From Streptomyces griseus (GTDB taxonomy: Bacteria > Actinomycetota > Actinomycetes > Streptomycetales > Streptomycetaceae): a stretch of 64,000 nt of DNA. Shown here piece after piece: positions 50,548 to 59,462 of this stretch. A program made the position numbers and the translations under genes. Within the stretch, counting starts at the first letter, position 1. Each line of letters opens with the position of its first letter. The notes beneath the pieces were generated by a model. It searched no databases. It was not told the origin of the DNA and saw only the letters and a list, made by a program, of their open reading frames with translations. Location: contig MUNB01000073.1 in assembly GCA_002154345.1 (NCBI GenBank), forward strand, positions 1 through 64,000. Direction: 5' to 3'.

Positions 50548-51546
50548 TCAGGCGCGGTCGGCCGGGAGGCCGGCGAACAGGTCGCGCACCCAGGCCAGTT
50601 GTTCGGCCCGGTGGTGTTCGGTGCCGCCCTCGTGCCCGTTGAACTCGTAGACGCGTACGTCCTTGGGGCCCGCGTACCGGTTGTAGGCCGTGAAGCAGGT
50701 GGAGGGCGGGCAGACGTCGTCCGCCATCGCGACGGAGAACAGCGCGGGGGCGGTGGCCCGGGTGGCGTGGTGGGCCGCGTCGAAGTACGACAGGGTGCGG
50801 AACACCTCCTCGACGCGGTCGCGGTGGAGCCGGAGGTAGGTGGCGATCTCGGTGTACGGGGGTGTCGCGGCGATCCGCGCCGCGCGGGGGATGTTGCACA
50901 GGAACGGCACGTCCGGCATGACTCCGGCCAGCCCCGGCACCAGTCCGGCCACGGCCAGCGCGATGCCGCCGCCCTGGCTGACCCCGGTCACCACGATGCG
51001 GGCGGGATCGACCTCGGGGTGCTCGCGCATCGCCTGCACGCAGCGGACCGCGTCGGTGAACACCCGCCGGTAGTAGTGCGTTCCGGGGCTCTCGACGCCC
51101 CGGGTCAGGAAGCCCGGCACGGTCCCGGCCGATCCGGGGTCGGTGTCGGGGGTGTCGCCGGTCGCCGAGGACCAGCCCTGGCCACGGGTGTCCATGACCA
51201 GGTGCGCGTATCCGGCGCAGGCCCACATCAGCTGCTCGTGGGCCAGGCCCCTGCCCCGCCCGTATCCGAGGAACTCCACGATGCAGCCGAGCGGCCCGGT
51301 GGACCCGGCGGGCATCCGCAGCCACCCCCGTACCGGACGGCCGTCGTACCCGGGGACGCTCACGTCGTAACAGCGGACCTGGACCAGCCCGCTGTCGACC
51401 TCGTCGAATCGCGGCTGCCGGTCCGGGGCGCCGCCGGGGGCCTTCCCGTCCAGGGTGCCGGACCAGAAGGCGTCGAACCCGTTGGGAAGCGGCAGTTCGG
51501 GCCGGTAGGCGCGGCATTCCGCGAGCGTGAGATCGACCGACGGCAT
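50548..51546 (-). CDS. CE7-family acetyl esterase
   Basis: 332 residues, acetylxylan esterase/cephalosporin-C deacetylase family. Signature RGQG (121-124), nucleophile Ser190 in VTGVSQGGG, Asp276/277 in AMADDVCPP, and His305 in FNGHEGG. No signal peptide. Next to a sialidase it may remove O-acetyl groups from sialic acid or N-glycan fragments after import; other acetylated sugars are possible. GGAGG lies before the ATG. Box 2 of the nan regulon is upstream. Confidence 0.9.
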   Translation of the reverse strand: MPSVDLTLAECRAYRPELPLPNGFDAFWSGTLDGKAPGGAPDRQPRFDEVDSGLVQVRCYDVSVPGYDGRPVRGWLRMPAGSTGPLGCIVEFLGYGRGRGLAHEQLMWACAGYAHLVMDTRGQGWSSATGDTPDTDPGSAGTVPGFLTRGVESPGTHYYRRVFTDAVRCVQAMREHPEVDPARIVVTGVSQGGGIALAVAGLVPGLAGVMPDVPFLCNIPRAARIAATPPYTEIATYLRLHRDRVEEVFRTLSYFDAAHHATRATAPALFSVAMADDVCPPSTCFTAYNRYAGPKDVRVYEFNGHEGGTEHHRAEQLAWVRDLFAGLPADRA

Positions 51547-51580
51547 GGCGGTGCCCTCCTGGAGGGGACGAGGAAAGCGA

Positions 51581-51609
51581 CAGGACAGAAGACGTCAGAT
51601 GTCCTGATG
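51581..51609. promoter_or_regulatory. nan operator 2, upstream of esterase-sialidase
   Basis: AGACGTCAGATGTCCTGATG (51590-51609), nearly identical to the reverse complement of operator 3. CAGGACA (51581-51587) and TGTCCTG (51600-51606) form a perfect 7-base inverted repeat around it. It lies 35 bases upstream of the esterase start, where bound repressor would block the promoter. Confidence 0.7.
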
Positions 51610-51705
51610 GCAAACCAGACCGTAGGGAGCGCGGGGCCGCCCGTCAAGGGCCGGGCCACCCCGCGCTCCCGCCCCCGAGGCCGGACAGGAGCGCGCGGGC
51701 CGCGG

Positions 51706-52437
51706 TCAGCCCTCGCCCTCCCCGCGCGCCCTGGCCTCGGCGATCCGGCGCCTGACCGGGGCGTAGTGCTCGCCGAGGGCCTTCAGGAACGCGGTGACGT
51801 CGCCCGCGCGGGCCGCGTCCACGATGTTCTGGTGGGCGGCGACGGTCTCGGCCTCGTCGGCGTGCGTGAACCCCTGCAGATGCGGCGCGACGATGGTGTA
51901 GACGTCCCAGAAGGCCATCGAGAGCTGGCCGATCAGGTCGTTGCCGAGCGGCGCCACGAGCAGCGCGTGGAAGGCCCGGTCCGCCGCGACGAAGCCGTGC
52001 CCGTCGCCCGCACCGGTCTCGCGCATGGTCGCCACCAGGCTGTCCAGCCGGTCGAGCTCCTCGGCGTCCAGCGAGGAGATGATCCGGTCGGCCATGCCCC
52101 GCTCGAAGAGCTCACGCACGTCGACGAGGTCGGCCATCACCTGGAAGTCGTCGTCGGGCGAGAGCAGACCGCGGAAGGTGAGGCTCTCCACCAGCGCCGA
52201 CAGGCTCAGCCGGCCCACGTACGTCCCGTGGCCGTGACGGACCTCGACGATGTCGAGCGCGGCGAGAATCTTGACGGCCTCCCGGACGCTGGAGCGGCTG
52301 GCGCCGAGCGCCTCGCACAGGGCCGGCTCCGTCGGCAACGGGTCCCCGGGGCGCAGCCGTTCGTCGAGGATGTACCGCTTGATGCCCTCGACGACCTCCT
52401 GTCGCAACAGGGTGCGACCGGGTCTCGCGCCGGACAT
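51706..52437 (-). CDS. GntR/FadR-family regulator 2 of the sialic-acid regulon
   Basis: 243 residues. Winged helix (about 10-75: DPLPTEPALCEALGASRSSVREAVKIL, RHGHGTYVG), FCD domain (about 95-230) with DRAFHALLVAPLGNDL and AAHQNIVDAARAGD. Clearly paralogous to regulator 1 over the DNA-binding domain, which explains similar operators. ATG at 52437 has GGGGAG upstream; the frame runs on to 52584 but without a site. Divergent from the sialic-acid importer operon. Confidence 0.91.
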   Translation of the reverse strand: MSGARPGRTLLRQEVVEGIKRYILDERLRPGDPLPTEPALCEALGASRSSVREAVKILAALDIVEVRHGHGTYVGRLSLSALVESLTFRGLLSPDDDFQVMADLVDVRELFERGMADRIISSLDAEELDRLDSLVATMRETGAGDGHGFVAADRAFHALLVAPLGNDLIGQLSMAFWDVYTIVAPHLQGFTHADEAETVAAHQNIVDAARAGDVTAFLKALGEHYAPVRRRIAEARARGEGEG

Positions 52438-52468
52438 AGGTGAACTCCCCACCTCTTGACCCCTCTCG

Positions 52469-52497
52469 ATTGTCGAGCTACGTTCCCACGCTATCAA
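52469..52497 (-). promoter_or_regulatory. promoter of FadR regulator 2
   Basis: Minus strand: TTGATA (52492-52497), 17-base spacer, GACAAT (52469-52474). It lies 32 bases upstream of the start codon and directly next to operator 3. Confidence 0.55.
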
Positions 52498-52499
52498 GG

Positions 52500-52522
52500 C
52501 ATCAGACATCTGACGTCTGACG
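52500..52522. promoter_or_regulatory. nan operator 3, between regulator 2 and importer operon
   Basis: CATCAGACATCTGACGTCTG then ACG. TCAGAC (52502-52507) and GTCTGA (52515-52520) are perfect arms with a 7-base spacer. Reverse complement of 52500-52519 matches operator 2 except for one inserted C. Regulator 1, regulator 2 or both could bind. Confidence 0.72.
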
Positions 52523-52601
52523 CTCACGCCACTCAGGCGTCCCGATAGCCTTCGAAAATCCGTTCTCCACCCATTCCTCACCAACGTCCTTTGGAGGACC
52601 C

Positions 52602-54197
52602 GTGCCCGAGCTGAGGCCAGCCGGCGTCGAGCGCCGCACCTTCCTGCGTTACACCAGTGCCCTCGGCGCGGCAGCCGCCATCACGGCAGGCCTTTCGGCG
52701 TGCGGCGGGCCCTCCTCGACCGCCGACGGAGCGGCTGCGAAGGGCGACGGCAACGGCACCATCGAGGCGGGTCTGTCGTACCCCCTCTCGACCGGATTCG
52801 ACCCGATGATCACGTCGGGCGCCACCCCGTACGCCGCCAATATGCACATCTTCGAGGGGCTCGTAGATCTCGATCCCGCAACACTCGTGGCGCGCCCCGC
52901 ACTCGCCACCGAGATGCCGAAGAAGATCAACGCCACCACCTATCGCGCCACCCTGCGTGACGGCGCGACCTTCCACGACGGCTCACCGGTGACCGCCGAG
53001 GACGTCGTGTTCAGCTTCGAACGCATCCTGGACGAGAAGAACGCGTCGCTGATGGCACAGTTCGTGCCCTTCATCGACACGGTCACGGCGGTCGACGCGA
53101 AGACGGTCGAGTTCAAGCTCACGTACGCCTTCGCGCTCTTCCCCTCCCGCATAGCCGTGGCACGGATCGTGCCGAAGAAGATCGTCGAGGCGGACGTCAA
53201 GGGCTTCGACGCCAAGCCCGTCGGCTCGGGGCCGTACAAGTTCGTCGAGGCGACCCGCGAGGACAAGATCGTCTTCGAGAAGTTCGACGCGTACAACGGC
53301 CCCCGCCCCGCCAAGGCCAAGAAAATGATCTGGCGCCTGATGTCGGACCAGTCGGCACGTGTCAGCGCCATGGAGTCCGGCCGCGTCCAGGCCATCGAGG
53401 ACGTTCCGTACATCGACGTCCAGCGGCTCTCCGCCACCACGAAGACCGAGTCCGTGCAGTCCTTCGGCCTCCTCTTCCTGATGTTCAACACGGCCGACAA
53501 GCGCTTCGCGGACAAGCGGGTCCGCCAGGCCCTGCACTACGCGCTGGACACCGAGAAGATCATCAAGACCGCGATGGTCGGCAACGCGACAGCCGCCACG
53601 GGATATGTCCCCACCACCCACCCCGACTACCACCAGGCGGCCACCGCCTACACCCACGACGTGGCGAAGGCGAAGAAGCTGCTCGCCGACGCGGGCGTGG
53701 GCAAGCTGAAGTTCACCGTGCTCACCACCGACACCGGCTGGGTCAAGGACATCGCCCCGCTGCTCAAGGAGAGCTGGGCCGCGGCCGGCATCGACGCCAC
53801 CTTGAACATCGCCCAGTCCGCCGCCCAGTACGCCAAGGTCGACGGCGGCGACTTCGAGGTCATGGTCGCCCCGGGCGACCCCTCCGTCTTCGGCAACGAC
53901 GTCGACCTGCTGATGCGCTGGTTCTACTACGGCTTCTGGCCGGAGAAGCGCTACGGCTGGTCCAGGACCGCCGAGTACAAGAAGGTCAAGCAGCTCCTCG
54001 ACAAGGCGGCGCAGGCCGCCGACGAGGCGACCCGCAAGCAGCTGTGGGGCGAGATCACCGACCTGGTCGCCGACGAGGCCGCGCTCTACCCGATCCTGCA
54101 CCGCAAACTGCCCACCGCCTGGAGCGAGAAGGCGCTGCCCGGCTTCAAGCCGCTGCCCACCACGGGCCTGTCCTTCGTGGGCGTCGGCCGCGCCTGA
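52602..54197 (+). CDS. peptide-type ABC substrate-binding lipoprotein, probably sialic-acid binding
   Basis: 531 residues of SBP family 5. The signal peptide has a twin-arginine motif (ERRTFLRYTSA) and a lipobox LSAC (Cys34), so it is likely a Tat lipoprotein. Binding domain: TYRATLRDGATFHDGSPVTA, DVVFSFERI, GSGPYKF, VRQALHYALD. Family 5 proteins carry peptides, nickel or sugars. Synteny with NanA-like lyase and sialidase, and the SatA/SiaE precedent, favour sialic acid. GTG at 52602 has TTGGAGGACCC upstream. Confidence 0.88.
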   Translation: MPELRPAGVERRTFLRYTSALGAAAAITAGLSACGGPSSTADGAAAKGDGNGTIEAGLSYPLSTGFDPMITSGATPYAANMHIFEGLVDLDPATLVARPALATEMPKKINATTYRATLRDGATFHDGSPVTAEDVVFSFERILDEKNASLMAQFVPFIDTVTAVDAKTVEFKLTYAFALFPSRIAVARIVPKKIVEADVKGFDAKPVGSGPYKFVEATREDKIVFEKFDAYNGPRPAKAKKMIWRLMSDQSARVSAMESGRVQAIEDVPYIDVQRLSATTKTESVQSFGLLFLMFNTADKRFADKRVRQALHYALDTEKIIKTAMVGNATAATGYVPTTHPDYHQAATAYTHDVAKAKKLLADAGVGKLKFTVLTTDTGWVKDIAPLLKESWAAAGIDATLNIAQSAAQYAKVDGGDFEVMVAPGDPSVFGNDVDLLMRWFYYGFWPEKRYGWSRTAEYKKVKQLLDKAAQAADEATRKQLWGEITDLVADEAALYPILHRKLPTAWSEKALPGFKPLPTTGLSFVGVGRA

Positions 54198-54271
54198 CGT
54201 CCGCCCGGTCCGGGCCGCCGCCTCCACGGTGGCCCGGACCCGCCCTCCGCCCGATCGCAAGGAACCCGACG

Positions 54272-55222
54272 ATGGTTGCTTTTCTCCGGCTCGCGCTGCG
54301 CCGCGTCGCGATGATGCCGGTGATGATTCTCGGCATCGCACTGCTGGTCTTCGTGGTGCTGCAGTTCTCGCCGGCCGACCCGGCCTACAACGCGCTCGGG
54401 GAGAGCGCCAGTCCCGAGGCCAGAGAGGCCTTCGCCGAAGCCAACGGGCTCAACGACCCGTTGCCGGTCCGCTACGTCGACTTCCTCGGCCAGCTCCTCC
54501 GCTTCGACCTCGGGATGACCGTCCCGCCGAGCCAGCCCGTGATCGACCGGATCACCCAGGCCTTCCCCCTCACGCTCCAACTGACCTTCCTCGGGCTGTT
54601 CCTCGCGGTCACGCTCGCCGTCGTCGGCGGTGTCCTCGGCGCGATGTACCGCGACCGCTGGCCAGATCAGCTCTTCCGCGTGCTGTCCATGGCCGGCGTC
54701 GCCATCCCGTCGTTCTGGCTCGGCGTCCTGCTCATCCAGCAGTTCGCGCTCAACACCCGCATCTTCCCGACCGGCGGATACACCAACCCCGCCGACTCGT
54801 TCAGCGGCTGGCTCACCACCATGGCCCTGCCCGCCCTGTCGCTCGCCGTACCGGTCGCGGCGTCGCTCGCCCGCCTCGTACGCACCTCGATGGTCGCCGA
54901 GCTGGACCGCGACTACGTCCGCACCGCACAGGGCAACGGTCTGCCGGCCTTCCTGGTGATCCGCTCGGTGCTGCGCAACGCGCTCGTCACCCCGCTCACC
55001 GTGCTCGGCGTCAAGGTCGGCTACCTCCTCAGCGGGGCCGTCGTCATCGAAGCGATCTTCGACCTGCCCGGCATGGGCAAACTCATCCTCGAAGGTGTCA
55101 CCGGCGGCGATGTCGCCCTGGTCCAGGGCACCGTACTGACCATCGCCATCGCCTTCCTGGTGGTCAACGTCATCGTCGACCTGCTCTACCTGCTGGTCAA
55201 TCCGCGCATCAGGACGGTGTGA
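54272..55222 (+). CDS. ABC transporter permease (DppB-like)
   Basis: 316 residues, six membrane helices. First helix VMILGIALLVFVVLQFSPAD; the EAA-type loop is VRTAQGNGLPAFLVIRSVLRNALV, and the substrate-side segment IEAIFDLPGMGKL is typical of DppB/OppB. One half of the membrane channel. Separated by one base from the permease-ATPase fusion. AAGGAA precedes ATG at 54272. Confidence 0.91.
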   Translation: MVAFLRLALRRVAMMPVMILGIALLVFVVLQFSPADPAYNALGESASPEAREAFAEANGLNDPLPVRYVDFLGQLLRFDLGMTVPPSQPVIDRITQAFPLTLQLTFLGLFLAVTLAVVGGVLGAMYRDRWPDQLFRVLSMAGVAIPSFWLGVLLIQQFALNTRIFPTGGYTNPADSFSGWLTTMALPALSLAVPVAASLARLVRTSMVAELDRDYVRTAQGNGLPAFLVIRSVLRNALVTPLTVLGVKVGYLLSGAVVIEAIFDLPGMGKLILEGVTGGDVALVQGTVLTIAIAFLVVNVIVDLLYLLVNPRIRTV

Positions 55223-55223
55223 C

Positions 55224-57194
55224 ATGTTCGCCACGGGCCGTCTGGCCAAGAAGCTCTCCCGACCGGGCATCGCCTTCCGCGCCCTGCCGGTCACCTCCCG
55301 CGTCGCCCTCGGCGTCCTGGTCGTCGTGATCCTCGGCGCCGTACTCGCCCCGCTCCTCACCCAGGACCCGCTGACCACCGGCACCCCGGTCCAGGCCCCG
55401 GGCGCCGACCACTGGTTCGGCACCGACCGGGCCGGCCGCGACGTCTTCGCCCGCGTGGTGCACGGTTCGCGCTACTCGCTGGTCATCGGGCTCGGCGCGA
55501 CCGCCGTCGCCCTGGTCGCCGGAGCCGTGCTGGGCTCGCTCGCCGCCACTTCGCGCAAGCTCGGCGACGAGTCCGTCATGCGCACCCTCGACGTCGTGAT
55601 GTCGTTCCCGCCGATCGCCCTCGCGGCCGTCCTGGTCGCCGTCTTCGGCACCAGCGTCCCGGTGATCATCTTCACCATCGCGTTCGTCTACACCCCCTCA
55701 CTCGCCCGCGTCGTACGGGCCAACGTCCTCGCGCAGTACGGTGAGGACTACGTCGCGGCCGAGAAGGTCATCGGCGCCCGGCGCGCGTACATCGTGCTCC
55801 GCCACGTCGCCGTCAACTGCATGGCGCCGGTCATGGTGTTCGCGACCGTCATGGTCGCCGAGGCGATCATCTTCGAGGCCAGCCTCTCCTTCATCGGGGC
55901 CGGCGTGCAGGATCCCGACCCCAGCTGGGGAAGCGTCCTCGCCTACGGCCGGCAGATCCTCCTGGCCGGCGGCTGGTGGGCCACCTTCTTCCCGGGCCTG
56001 GCCCTCCTGATCACCGTCCTCGCGCTCAACATCCTCTCCGAGGGCCTCACGGACGCCTCGGCCGCGCCCAAGAGCGCCCGCGCCCCGGTCGCATCCGCCA
56101 CCACGGCTCCCGACCCGGTCGAGGCCGCCGCCACCGTCGACATCGACGCCGCCCTGGCGAAGCTCGCCCGGCGCATCGACGCCACCGAGCCCACCATCAC
56201 CCCGGTACGCGCGGACGCCGGCGAACTCCTCGTCGTCCGCGACCTGGCGATCCGCTTCCCCGACCGCTACGGCGACATCCCCGTCGTCGACCGGCTGAAC
56301 TTCACCGTCCACGAGGGCGAGACCCTCGGCCTGGTCGGCGAGTCCGGCTGCGGCAAGTCCATCACCAGCCTGGCCGTCATGGGCCTCCTGGCCCGCAACG
56401 CCGAGGTCAGCGGCGAGATCCTCTACCGCGGCCGGGACCTGCTGAAGCTGCCGCCCAAGGAGCGCCGCGCCCTGATGGGCCCCGAGATCGCGATGGTCTA
56501 CCAGGACGCGCTCTCCTCCCTCAACCCCTCCGTGCTCGTCGGCACCCAGCTCAAGCAGCTGACCTCACGCGGTGGCACCAAGACGCCCGCCGAGCTCCTC
56601 GAACTCGTCGGCCTGTCGCCCGAACGCACCCTGCGCAGCTACCCGCACGAGCTCTCCGGCGGACAGCGCCAGAGAGTCCTCATCGCCATGGCCCTCTCGC
56701 GCAGCCCCCGCCTGCTGATCGCGGACGAGCCGACCACCGCCCTCGACGTCACCGTCCAGGCCCAGGTCGTCGAACTCCTCATCAAGCTCCGCGACGAGCT
56801 CGGCTTCGCCATGGTGCTGGTCAGCCACGACCTGGCCCTGGTCGGTGACCTCGCCCACCGGGTCGCCGTCATGTACGCGGGCCGGCTCGCCGAGGTCGGC
56901 GACACCCGGTCCGTCCTCACCGGCCCCGCCCACCACTACAGCCGCGGTCTCCTCGGGTCCGTCGTCTCCCTGGAGGCCGGCGCCGACCGGCTCCACCAGA
57001 TCCGCGGCGTGGTCCCCGCGCCCCAGGGCTTCGGCGACGGCTGCCGCTTCGCCGGACGCTGCGGAGCCGCCACCGGCCTCTGCCGCACCACGGCACCCGC
57101 GCTGACCCCGCGCGACCCCGCGGACGACCACGGCTTCGCCTGCCACCACCCGGCCGGGGCGACCACCGAGAAGCTCGAAGGGAGCATCCTGTGA
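55224..57194 (+). CDS. ABC transporter permease-ATPase fusion (DppC-DppD type)
   Basis: 656 residues joining two proteins. Residues 1 to about 280 are a DppC-like permease ([39 protein letters not shown]). An Ala-rich linker of about 50 residues follows. The rest is an ATPase: [46 protein letters not shown], ending in the oligopeptide-type C-terminal region with Cys ([14 protein letters not shown]). A fused permease/ATPase is also known in the SatABCD and SiaEFGI sialic-acid importers. GTGA overlap with the next gene. Confidence 0.93.
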   Translation: MFATGRLAKKLSRPGIAFRALPVTSRVALGVLVVVILGAVLAPLLTQDPLTTGTPVQAPGADHWFGTDRAGRDVFARVVHGSRYSLVIGLGATAVALVAGAVLGSLAATSRKLGDESVMRTLDVVMSFPPIALAAVLVAVFGTSVPVIIFTIAFVYTPSLARVVRANVLAQYGEDYVAAEKVIGARRAYIVLRHVAVNCMAPVMVFATVMVAEAIIFEASLSFIGAGVQDPDPSWGSVLAYGRQILLAGGWWATFFPGLALLITVLALNILSEGLTDASAAPKSARAPVASATTAPDPVEAAATVDIDAALAKLARRIDATEPTITPVRADAGELLVVRDLAIRFPDRYGDIPVVDRLNFTVHEGETLGLVGESGCGKSITSLAVMGLLARNAEVSGEILYRGRDLLKLPPKERRALMGPEIAMVYQDALSSLNPSVLVGTQLKQLTSRGGTKTPAELLELVGLSPERTLRSYPHELSGGQRQRVLIAMALSRSPRLLIADEPTTALDVTVQAQVVELLIKLRDELGFAMVLVSHDLALVGDLAHRVAVMYAGRLAEVGDTRSVLTGPAHHYSRGLLGSVVSLEAGADRLHQIRGVVPAPQGFGDGCRFAGRCGAATGLCRTTAPALTPRDPADDHGFACHHPAGATTEKLEGSIL

Positions 57195-58198
57195 TCAGGC
57201 TCGACGGCGTCCACGTACGCCACAGGGCACGCAGCGGCGGGATCTTCTCCCGCGATGCCGTCCACGCCCTCACCGACGCCACGCTGAAGGTCGAACGCGG
57301 CGAGATCGTGGGCCTGGTAGGTGAATCCGGCTGCGGCAAGTCCACGCTCGCCCGGGTGCTGACGGGACTGCAGAAGCCCACCGAGGGCGAGGTCCTCTTC
57401 CACGGGCGGGACCTGTGGAAGATGTCGGGAGCGGAGCGGCGCAACGACTTCGGTTCGGCCGTCGGCGTCGTCTTCCAGGACCCGGCGACCGCGCTCAACC
57501 CCCGCCTCACCGTCCGGCAGATCCTCCGCGATCCGCTGGATGTGCACCGGCGCGGTACGCGGCAGGCGCGCGAGGCACGGGTGGCGGAGCTGCTCGATCT
57601 GGTCGGGCTGCCCGGCCACACCCTGGGCGCCCTGCCCGGGCAGCTCTCCGGCGGCCAGCGTCAGCGCGTCGCCATCGCCCGCGCCCTGGCCCTCGAACCG
57701 GAGCTGATCGTGGCGGACGAGCCGACGTCCGCACTCGACGTCTCGGTACGCGCCCAGGTGCTCAACCTCCTGGTCGACCTGCGCGAACGTCTGGGCCTGG
57801 GCATGGTGTTCATCAGCCACGACATCCAGACCGTGCGCTACCTCGCCGACCGCATCGCCGTCCTCTACCTCGGCCGCATCGTCGAGGAGGGCCGGGCCGC
57901 CGACGTGGCGGGCTCCCCCGAGCACCCGTACACCGAGGCGCTGCTCTCCGCGACGCCCAGCCTGCTGGAGGAGACGGAACGCATCGTGCTCACCGGCCCG
58001 GTGCCCTCCGCCACCAACCCGCCGACCGGCTGCCCGTTCCGCACCCGCTGCTGGAAGGCCGACGACGCATGCGCGGGCGTCTTCCCCGTGGCGGCCTTCG
58101 GACCCGGCGAACACCGCTGGCACTGCGTCCACCCCCAGACCTCCGCGTCCCCCTCGGAGACCCGGAACTCCGCACCGCCCGCAAGGAGCACCGCATGA
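57191..58198 (+). CDS. ABC transporter ATP-binding protein (DppF-like)
   Basis: 335 residues. Walker [25 protein letters not shown], signature [20 protein letters not shown], switch His in FISHDIQTV. The C-terminal oligopeptide-type region has Cys residues ([14 protein letters not shown]). Second ATPase of the importer; both energise one channel. GTG at 57191 and stop both overlap neighbours (GTGA, ATGA), so the operon is tightly coupled. Confidence 0.93.
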   Translation: MIRLDGVHVRHRARSGGIFSRDAVHALTDATLKVERGEIVGLVGESGCGKSTLARVLTGLQKPTEGEVLFHGRDLWKMSGAERRNDFGSAVGVVFQDPATALNPRLTVRQILRDPLDVHRRGTRQAREARVAELLDLVGLPGHTLGALPGQLSGGQRQRVAIARALALEPELIVADEPTSALDVSVRAQVLNLLVDLRERLGLGMVFISHDIQTVRYLADRIAVLYLGRIVEEGRAADVAGSPEHPYTEALLSATPSLLEETERIVLTGPVPSATNPPTGCPFRTRCWKADDACAGVFPVAAFGPGEHRWHCVHPQTSASPSETRNSAPPARSTA

Positions 58199-59133
58199 CC
58201 GCCCCCTCCCCCACGTACTCCGGCGTGATCCCGCCCGTCGTGACCCCGCTCACCGCCGACGGCGAACTCGACCGCCCCTCACTGGAGCGGGTGGTCGGGC
58301 ATCTCCTCGACGGTGGCGTCAACGGCCTCTTCGCGCTGGGCAGTTCGGGTGAGACGGCCTACCTGACGCCCGACCGGCAGGACGAGGTCATCAAGGTGAT
58401 CACCGCGACGGCGGCGGGCCAGGTTCCGGTCCTCGTCGGGGCCATCGAGACCACCACCGACCGGGCCGCCGAGCGAGCCCGCGCCGCGGCCGCCCTGGGC
58501 GCCGACGCCGTCGTGGCCACCGCACCCTTCTACACGCGCACCCATGTCACCGAGATCGACCGCCACTTCCGCGACCTGGCGGCCGCCGTGGACCTGCCGC
58601 TCCTGGCGTACGACGTGCCGGTCTGCGTGCACAGCAAGCTGGACCCGGAGCTCCTGCTGCCGCTCGCGGCGGACGGGGTGCTCGCCGGGGTGAAGGACTC
58701 CAGCGGGGACGACGGTTCCTTCCGCCGGCTGGTCATCGGCGCCCGTGCCCTCCCCGGCTTCTCGGTGCTCACCGGTCATGAGCTGGTGGTCGACGCGATG
58801 ATGCTGAGCGGCGCCGACGGCTCCGTGCCCGGCCTGGGCAACGTGGACCCGCACGGCTACGTGCGGCTGCACGAGGCGGCCGTGCGGGGCGACTGGGCAA
58901 CCGCCCGGGCCGAACAGGACCGGCTCGTCGGCCTGTTCGACATCGTCCGCGCGGCCCGCCCCGGCACGGTCTCGGCGACGGCCGCCGGCCTGGGCGCGTT
59001 CAAGACGGCCCTGATGCTGCTCGGCGTCATCGCCACCAACGTGATGAGCCCGCCGATGCGCCGCCTGGACGCGGCGGAGACGGCGGCGGTCGCGGCCTGC
59101 CTGGAGTCGGCGGGGCTTTCGCCGGCCCGGTAG
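58195..59133 (+). CDS. nanA: DHDPS/NanA-family aldolase, probable sialic-acid lyase 2
   Basis: 312 residues. Carboxylate loop GSSGETAYL, Tyr in LAYDVPVCVHSK, Schiff-base Lys in LAGVKDSSGDDG, and PGLGNVDPHGYV in common with lyase 1. Keeps the Gly that lyase 1 has lost. Coupled to the importer (ATGA), so it processes what the importer brings in: N-acetylneuraminate to ManNAc and pyruvate, or a modified sialic acid. True function as DapA is unlikely from the context. Confidence 0.88.
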   Translation: MTAPSPTYSGVIPPVVTPLTADGELDRPSLERVVGHLLDGGVNGLFALGSSGETAYLTPDRQDEVIKVITATAAGQVPVLVGAIETTTDRAAERARAAAALGADAVVATAPFYTRTHVTEIDRHFRDLAAAVDLPLLAYDVPVCVHSKLDPELLLPLAADGVLAGVKDSSGDDGSFRRLVIGARALPGFSVLTGHELVVDAMMLSGADGSVPGLGNVDPHGYVRLHEAAVRGDWATARAEQDRLVGLFDIVRAARPGTVSATAAGLGAFKTALMLLGVIATNVMSPPMRRLDAAETAAVAACLESAGLSPAR

Positions 59134-59462
59134 CACCCGGGCGAACAGCTGCGGGCGGGCGTCGTTCCCGGTAGCCCCGGGGAGGGAGGGCCCGCCCGCG
59201 CCGCTCCGCCGGATGTCCGGCGGAGCGGCGCCTTCCCTTTCTCCACCCGGCCGGGTGAGCGTCTCCGCCCGTCCGCGGGCCCTCCGCGGGCCCTCCGACG
59301 GCCCGCGCCGCGCCTCATCGGCCCCGGTCGCGGGGGACGACCTCGCACGCCCCGCCCTCACGAACCAATCGTCCCGATATGCCCGATCTCGTGAAACGCC
59401 TTAGCCTGCTGACACTGCTCGGATAGTCGACAGCCGGCGCCGTCGGCGGAGGGCGAGCTTCC
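59134..59462 (+). other. intergenic region between nanA and glpF (329 bases)
   Basis: Holds the terminator above, then GC-rich sequence to about 59340. From 59359 the sequence becomes AT-richer, with CACGA (59359-59363) facing TCGTG (59389-59393), which is probably the glpF promoter region. I see no coding frame and no confident -35/-10 pair. Confidence 0.6.
59199..59232 (+). terminator. terminator of the importer-nanA operon
   Basis: Perfect 15-base inverted repeat (59199-59213 and 59218-59232) with loop ATGT, followed by a pyrimidine-rich stretch (CTTCCCTTTCTCC). It begins 66 bases after the nanA stop. Confidence 0.82.

Noticed and set aside
47233..59133. Lyases as dihydrodipicolinate synthase (dapA)
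   Set aside because: The gene neighbours are all sialic-acid genes and no lysine biosynthesis gene is present.
59359..59393. CACGA/TCGTG inverted repeat upstream of glpF as a GylR operator
   Set aside because: Arms of five bases with a 25-base spacer are too weak, and no gylR is nearby.
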